A stretch of 26,712 nt of DNA from NCBI GenBank assembly GCA_032988165.1, contig JANTQF010000431.1, positions 1 through 26,712 of the forward strand. The letters are read 5' to 3'. This document shows, piece by piece, positions 22,027 to 26,712 of the stretch. Under the pieces are notes generated by a model that saw only the letters and a list, made by a program, of their open reading frames with translations, was not told the DNA's origin and did no database searches. Origin of the DNA: Emmonsiellopsis sp. PD_33. Lineage: Eukaryota > Ascomycota > Eurotiomycetes > Onygenales > Ajellomycetaceae. The number at the start of each line of letters is the position of its first letter. Positions within the stretch are counted from its first letter, which is position 1. A program made the position numbers and the translations under genes.

Positions 22027-23112
22027 GCGGTTAGTTAGGATGAAGAAGGGCGGGTGTGAGGTGTGTATATTGCTATTACCTTTTTCCTAAACCCTACATG
22101 ATAGGGAAGTTCCCTAGGATTCGGGAGGCTTGATCTGTGCCTAGGGAAAGGGGATGGGTAATATATCCCTGGTGAAAAAGGGGGGCTGGTGGATAGATTT
22201 GTTTCCTGTACATATGCTCTTGTCTATTAGCTATATATGTCATCACTTATATCCATATGTAAACATATGCAAGCATCCCATCTCCCACTGTGTGATACTT
22301 GTTTAATAGGTGCCACTCCCTAGCTCCATCATTTCATCCGGTACAGCAACCAGCCCAGCCAAAATAAAGCAGGATTCTGACAGGAAAGAGACAGGCTTTA
22401 CTTACCAAAAATAATCCTCAGGCATGCATATCATAACCTACTAGTTCATATGTAGCGGCAATGCATATATCTCTCGTAGATAAAGGGGCCCATCCCATGT
22501 CTCTCCCACGAGAAAACGGGGTGTTCAGGGATGACTTCAACTTCTTTTCTGGCTTGGCTTTTCTCTGGCTAGATGAGACATATAGAGTAATCACCCTCCA
22601 AGGGGATAATATAGTTGTTATTTCCTGCTAGGCAAGTAAATGTGTCTGAATCTCAGCTCAACATCGTGGATTGCGTCCGAATTCCCCTGCTTAGTCAGCT
22701 GTTAACCTCCAGGGCTGCCAAGACGTGTTTCCAAAGGCGGTTAGCCCATCTTTCCACTCGTCGACCGCGGCTCTCCGCTTCGCAACTTCAACTTTTCATC
22801 TGTTTGAACCAGAGTGGAAATCCAACAACAGACAACGCGCAAGATGATATAGGGGGCGGTCTTGCTGCTCCTAGCAGTACCAGCAACTGTCTCCGAACCC
22901 AGAAATCAGGCCATGTTCTTTACACGGATCAAACCCTCCTGTTGAGGGAGCGGCGGGCTGTACTCCCTGAGCCGAACTCGTCTGGAAGAGATCACTATTA
23001 TTAGCGTCGCAATCCGCATCGACGTGGATTGGAAGAATGCTACGTGAGTGCTGCTTACTCCAGTTGCTTTTCTACATAGTTTTATCCTGAGAAATGGGCT
23101 CGATAGTATGGG
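22027..23112. other. intergenic region between ACH1 and the potassium transporter
   Basis: About 1.1 kb, containing the ACH1 3' UTR and the upstream region of the Trk-type gene. A frame of 129 codons at 22615-23004 shows no recognisable motif and does not start at a convincing ATG. A GTGAGT sequence near 23044 followed by TACATAG at 23074-23080 could mark a small intron in the 5' leader of the transporter. Nothing else is supported. Confidence 0.5.
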
Positions 23113-25434
23113 ATGATATGGAAGAGCCATTCTAACGTCCATCCAATAACAACAGCCCGATGCATGCCAATCCGCCGACCTCTTTGCTGGTTGACATCCG
23201 CATTCTTCCCGCTAAACTTCATCACGCTGCATTATGCGTACTTTATCTGTCTGGCCCTGCTCTCCAGCTTGATCTTCTGGGGCTCGTCAACGCCTCCAAG
23301 AAGCATACAATACACGGATGCCCTCTTCCTCACAACTAGCGCTTTGACACTTTCTGGCCTAAATACCGTTGATCTTTCCGCGCTCAATACGTTCCAGCAA
23401 TGTATATTGTTTCTCTTGACGATCCTGGGATCTGCGATCTTGGTCTCGTCTGTGGTTATATCTGTTAGGAGGAAGGCATTCGAGACGAAATTTCGCGCGA
23501 TTGTTCGGGAGCAGAAACGGTTGAGGCGGCCGAGTCTGTTATCCCTGAGTGAGCAGCGACGGGGGCCGTCACTGGCGGTTGCGCCGAGTATAGATCGAGT
23601 TTCCGTTAGTGAGACAAACCCGGATCCGGGGGAGGATTCTAGCATTCCTCTCGCGGATATATCGGGCGGCCCGCTCATTTCAGGGGCGGAAAGTACGCAC
23701 ACGGGCGGTGACGGTAATTCGACTACTGGCGATGCTATCAACTTCTCCGCGCCTCCTGAATTCGCTCACCCAGAGGATACATCCGCCACTGTCCATAATG
23801 AGGCTATATTGATAAAAACAAGTTCAGCGGAAGTTGAACCCCATATTGAACCCCATATTACATTTGATCAATCATCTCATGTTACACGGAACACTTACTC
23901 TAAGCGGACATATGCTGCACCAAGTGTCTTTTCCGTCCCTGGAGTTGGCGCCAGGCATGATCTCCTTAACCACCCAAGCAATGCTGCTCCACAGTCGTCC
24001 AGCCAAATATATGATCATATACGAGAGGGGACCGATTTCAATCGCTCACGTAGGGCTGCCACATACCTAGGTGTGGAAGGGCTTCTTGGGCGCAACTCAC
24101 AATTCTACGGCTTGACAACCGAAGATCGGTTTAAGCTTGGCGGTGTCGAGTATCGTGCGCTGTCGCTGCTGGCGTGGGTTGTACCCCTATACTTGATAGT
24201 CTGGCAGCTATTTGGTGCCATCGCGATTGGTGCGTGGGTAGCAAACCACCCGCCAGAATCTACCATAACAAAAGGGCTCAATCTGTGGTGGGTGGGGATA
24301 TTCAACGCCATTTCTGCATTCAATAACAACGGCATGTCATTGCTGGATGTCAACATGATCGCCTTCCAAACTTCAGCATTCATGCTACTCAGCATGGGCC
24401 TTTTGATCCTTGCCGGAAACACCTGCTACCCCATATTCCTCCGCCTCATCCTGTGGACCTGGAAACAACTCCTCCCCTCCACCCCAACCTACCACGACCT
24501 CCGCATCACGCTAAAATTCCTCCTCGACCATCCGCGCCGCTGCTACACTCACCTCTTCCCCTCCGCACACACCTGGTGGCTTCTCGGCAGCCTAATAATG
24601 CTCAACGGCGTCGACTGGATAATGTTTGAGATCCTCAACATCGGCAACCCATCCATCGAGTCATTCCCCGCGCTCCCCCGCGCGCTGGACGGCCTCTTCC
24701 AAGCCCTCGCCGTCCGCAGCGGTGGCTTCTATGTCGTCACCATCGCCTCACTGCGCAAGAGCTTACTGGTCCTGTATGTGCTCATGATGTACATTTCCGT
24801 CTACCCAGTGGTCATCACGATGCGCAACTCGAACGTCTACGAAGAACGCAGCCTAGGCATCTTCCCCAGCGAAGACCAGATATACGCGCACACCCATAGG
24901 CGAAGGTTCCTCGGCCGCATCCGCCGGACGCTAAGCATCAGCCACAACCGAACCAGCAGCACCCCCCCACCGGACCCAGACCATGCCCACAGCCCGGCAC
25001 AGCCCCGCGGCTACTTTGTCCGCCAACAGCTGCGCAGCCAACTCGCTCACGACCTCTGGTGGATCGCGCTAGCAGTCTTCCTAATCTCCATCGTCGAGAA
25101 CCACTCCATGGACACTGACCCGGTAAACTACAGCGTCTTCAACATCATCTTCGAAGTGATTTCCGGCTACGGGTGTGTGGGGATAAGCGTGGGGTTGCCG
25201 ACGGAGTCGTTCTCGTTTTGCGGCGGGTGGCATCGGGTTAGTAAGTTGATTTTGTGTGCGGTGATGATTAGGGGGAGGCATAGGGGGTTACCTGTTGCGA
25301 TTGATCATGCGGTTTTGTTGCCTGGGGAACATTTGGGGAGGGCGGAGGAGGAGGATGCGATTAGGAGGGTGGCGTCGGCGGTTAGTGTTGAGGCGGGGGG
25401 TGTTGAGGGTGGAGGTGGGTGGAGGAAGGAGTGA
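23113..25434 (+). CDS. trk1: fungal Trk/TrkH-type high-affinity potassium transporter
   Basis: Intronless 773-aa protein that takes up K+ across the plasma membrane. The start at 23113 has a purine at -3; an in-frame ATG at 23164 would remove 17 residues and gives an N-terminus more like other Trk proteins, so the start is uncertain. All four membrane-pore-membrane repeats are visible: P-loop 1 at about residues 69-84 (TSALTLSGLNT, Gly82), P-loop 2 at about 397-412 (NAISAFNNNGMSLLD, Gly407), P-loop 3 near 530-540 (ALAVRSGGFYVV) and P-loop 4 near 677-692 (VISGYGCVGISVG). A long hydrophilic loop (about 120-345) between the first and second repeats is typical of fungal Trk1/Trk2. It contains a short DNA duplication near 23838 that encodes EPHI twice. 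The C-terminal MIRGRHRGLPVAIDHAVLLP is a family hallmark. The Gly/Glu-rich tail is variable. The frame is intact. Trk1 and Trk2 types cannot be separated here. Confidence 0.93.
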   Translation: MIWKSHSNVHPITTARCMPIRRPLCWLTSAFFPLNFITLHYAYFICLALLSSLIFWGSSTPPRSIQYTDALFLTTSALTLSGLNTVDLSALNTFQQCILFLLTILGSAILVSSVVISVRRKAFETKFRAIVREQKRLRRPSLLSLSEQRRGPSLAVAPSIDRVSVSETNPDPGEDSSIPLADISGGPLISGAESTHTGGDGNSTTGDAINFSAPPEFAHPEDTSATVHNEAILIKTSSAEVEPHIEPHITFDQSSHVTRNTYSKRTYAAPSVFSVPGVGARHDLLNHPSNAAPQSSSQIYDHIREGTDFNRSRRAATYLGVEGLLGRNSQFYGLTTEDRFKLGGVEYRALSLLAWVVPLYLIVWQLFGAIAIGAWVANHPPESTITKGLNLWWVGIFNAISAFNNNGMSLLDVNMIAFQTSAFMLLSMGLLILAGNTCYPIFLRLILWTWKQLLPSTPTYHDLRITLKFLLDHPRRCYTHLFPSAHTWWLLGSLIMLNGVDWIMFEILNIGNPSIESFPALPRALDGLFQALAVRSGGFYVVTIASLRKSLLVLYVLMMYISVYPVVITMRNSNVYEERSLGIFPSEDQIYAHTHRRRFLGRIRRTLSISHNRTSSTPPPDPDHAHSPAQPRGYFVRQQLRSQLAHDLWWIALAVFLISIVENHSMDTDPVNYSVFNIIFEVISGYGCVGISVGLPTESFSFCGGWHRVSKLILCAVMIRGRHRGLPVAIDHAVLLPGEHLGRAEEEDAIRRVASAVSVEAGGVEGGGGWRKE

Positions 25435-25682
25435 TGTGGGTGTATTTTTTTCTTTTTTTGGGTGATTTGTTTTGTTGTTTGATATACCATTCTGATTTTG
25501 TTTATGTGTTTGATATGGAACATTTGGAATACCCTATGTATATAGACATGTACTACTGTTTGTATATAAACATGAACTACCAAGTACCTCGGCTCTTGGA
25601 CAGTGTTGATAAACAACCTTCTTGTACCTGTTTCTTTAGTGTATAGGAGATAGGCCTGAAATGACCTCAGGGGTTCAAGGGG

Positions 25683-25700
25683 AAAGAAAGAAAGAAAGAA
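25683..25700 (+). repeat. AAAG microsatellite
   Basis: Four tandem AAAG units followed by AA, within the 3' flank of the potassium transporter gene. Confidence 0.8.
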
Positions 25701-26038
25701 TTAAATGGAAGCATACAGCTTACCTATCTATATCATCCACCCCCCCTCCTCTACCTCTCCGTGAATGTACCCAACACACAGCAAGTAGCTTCGAACAATA
25801 AAAGTACTCCGTAGGAGAAAACAAAAAACCCATCACTCACTATTAATAGTCATAGCCAGGTAACTAATCTGTAGCCCACCATGTTCCAGATGACGACAAC
25901 CCTGCCAACTCCATCCATTATGGAGATACCTATCTACCCACTTCCTTGGCGGTGCTTGCACAGTCCTCAGCCCTCCAAGCATGCGATGACTACTTCTAAG
26001 AATAGAGAACACTCCCGGCGCGGAGAAACATTCTACAA

Positions 26039-26068
26039 CGGGACTAGGGCCAGGGGCAGTTAGTCCCG
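26039..26068. repeat. perfect 8-bp inverted repeat (hairpin)
   Basis: CGGGACTA (26039-26046) and TAGTCCCG (26061-26068) are exact reverse complements around a 14-nt G-rich loop. No T-run follows, so it does not look like a terminator in the bacterial sense. Its role is unknown. Confidence 0.5.
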
Positions 26069-26638
26069 CCACGCGGGTTGGAGGTTGTGGAGGGCAGGAA
26101 GGATTTCCACGGAAATGCAAAGGACTCGGGAGGAGAGTTTAATTTTGTTTACCAGGAAACTCCTCCGTACGGGAAGATGGTTATGGGAATGGGGAATGGG
26201 AAATGGGTTTTTTTGATTTTTTCCTTGGATTGTTGATGGGCTTCTTCTTTTTCTTTTCCTTTTTGGCTGTCAATTGGGTCTGGAATAACAATTCACTCCG
26301 GTCCGTGGAATGGACACTGATAATGGATTCATTGCGTGTGGTGTGGATCGATAGCAGCTCATCATGGCGGAGCAGAGCGATAGAATAGCGCACTATCTAC
26401 CCTGAGAAGAAAAGACTTGAGTGAGGACCTAGGTACTCTTGACAACTCGGTCTCTCTCTCTGATCAGTCTTCAGAGCACAGATCGAAGAACCAAGTCGAG
26501 TTTCAAGTTGCCCCTGTCATCCATATTTAAAAGTTGATTTGACTCTCCGATCAACAGACCCTTGGCGGAGAAGAGTCTAGAATCCGAGCGTACAGTTCAC
26601 CTGACCATGAGAATTGGTTGGCTGACCGCGCTAGGCAG

Positions 26639-26697
26639 GGTCAGCTGACCAAGTTAATCAAGGCCTAGTGCTGCACCAGTCAAATGGTCAGCTGACC
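26639..26697. promoter_or_regulatory. two copies of the palindrome GGTCAGCTGACC
   Basis: GGTCAGCTGACC, a perfect 12-bp palindrome with a CAGCTG core, lies at 26639-26650 and 26686-26697 (47 bp apart). Further CTGACC half-sites lie at 26601-26606 and 26622-26627 (GCTGACC from 26621). The arrangement suggests a cluster of binding sites for a dimeric factor, perhaps in the promoter of a gene beyond the window edge. Confidence 0.45.
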
Positions 26698-26712
26698 TCT
26701 TATTAATACAAG

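Larger units (their letters stand above)
25435..26712. other. gene-free right edge
   Basis: About 1.28 kb with no supported gene. It includes the 3' UTR of the transporter (T-rich to about 25600), a short AAAG microsatellite (25683-25700), an 8-bp-stem hairpin (26039-26068), an AT/T-rich patch (about 26200-26270) and two copies of a 12-bp palindrome near the end. Short frames of 60-95 codons on both strands look like chance. Confidence 0.5.

Noticed and set aside
22615..23004. 129-codon frame upstream of the potassium transporter
   Set aside because: No motif, no convincing ATG context and no splice link to the transporter frame.
1..26712. Secondary-metabolite cluster, transposon, tRNA/rRNA or CRISPR array
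   Set aside because: No backbone synthase, transposase or reverse transcriptase motif, cloverleaf-like sequence or regularly spaced repeat array was seen on either strand.

Overview
The window is nuclear DNA of a filamentous ascomycete, most like Aspergillus or a relative in the Eurotiales. This rests on many short introns (about 50-110 nt) with GTAAGT/GTATGT-type donors and CTAAC-type branch points, large intergenic spaces, and the set of proteins. No prokaryotic operon, CRISPR array, rRNA, tRNA or intact transposon was seen. Assignments come from reading protein motifs by eye; no database search was run.

Layout from left to right. (1) An AT-rich edge, then a secreted amidase-signature hydrolase on the minus strand (605-2260), with a pair of GATAAG sites upstream that suggests nitrogen control. 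(2) A two-exon DUF3176-type membrane protein on the plus strand (4523-6398). (3) An AT-rich interval (6399-8111) with pieces of a decayed or unannotated small gene (about 6651-7577). (4) A six-exon minus-strand soluble fumarate reductase (Osm1-like) with a C-terminal cytochrome b5 domain (8112-10340). (5) A 2.6 kb divergent intergenic region that ends in a promoter carrying CRE, CACGTG and CCAAT motifs. (6) The global corepressor scaffold SIN3 on the plus strand (12920-18730), with PAH repeats and the HDAC-interaction region. Its 5' exon structure cannot be closed in frame from the sequence. (7) The mitochondrial acetyl-CoA hydrolase/CoA transferase ACH1/CoaT (20270-22026). (8) A TrkH-type fungal potassium transporter (23113-25434). 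(9) A gene-free right edge with a hairpin and two copies of a 12-bp palindrome.

The genes look like independent housekeeping and peripheral functions rather than a cluster. Two of them are mitochondrial or redox (fumarate reductase, ACH1), one is a chromatin regulator, one an ion transporter, and two face the cell surface or exterior (amidase, DUF3176). There is no backbone synthase or tailoring set, so this is not a secondary-metabolite cluster.

No new system is convincingly present. The points most worth a second look are: three of the five fumarate reductase introns are multiples of three without stops, so retention would give in-frame insertions; the SIN3 5' exon conflict beside a C8 tract and a basic 40-codon ORF; the decayed gene around 6.65-7.58 kb; and the GGTCAGCTGACC palindrome pair at the right edge.
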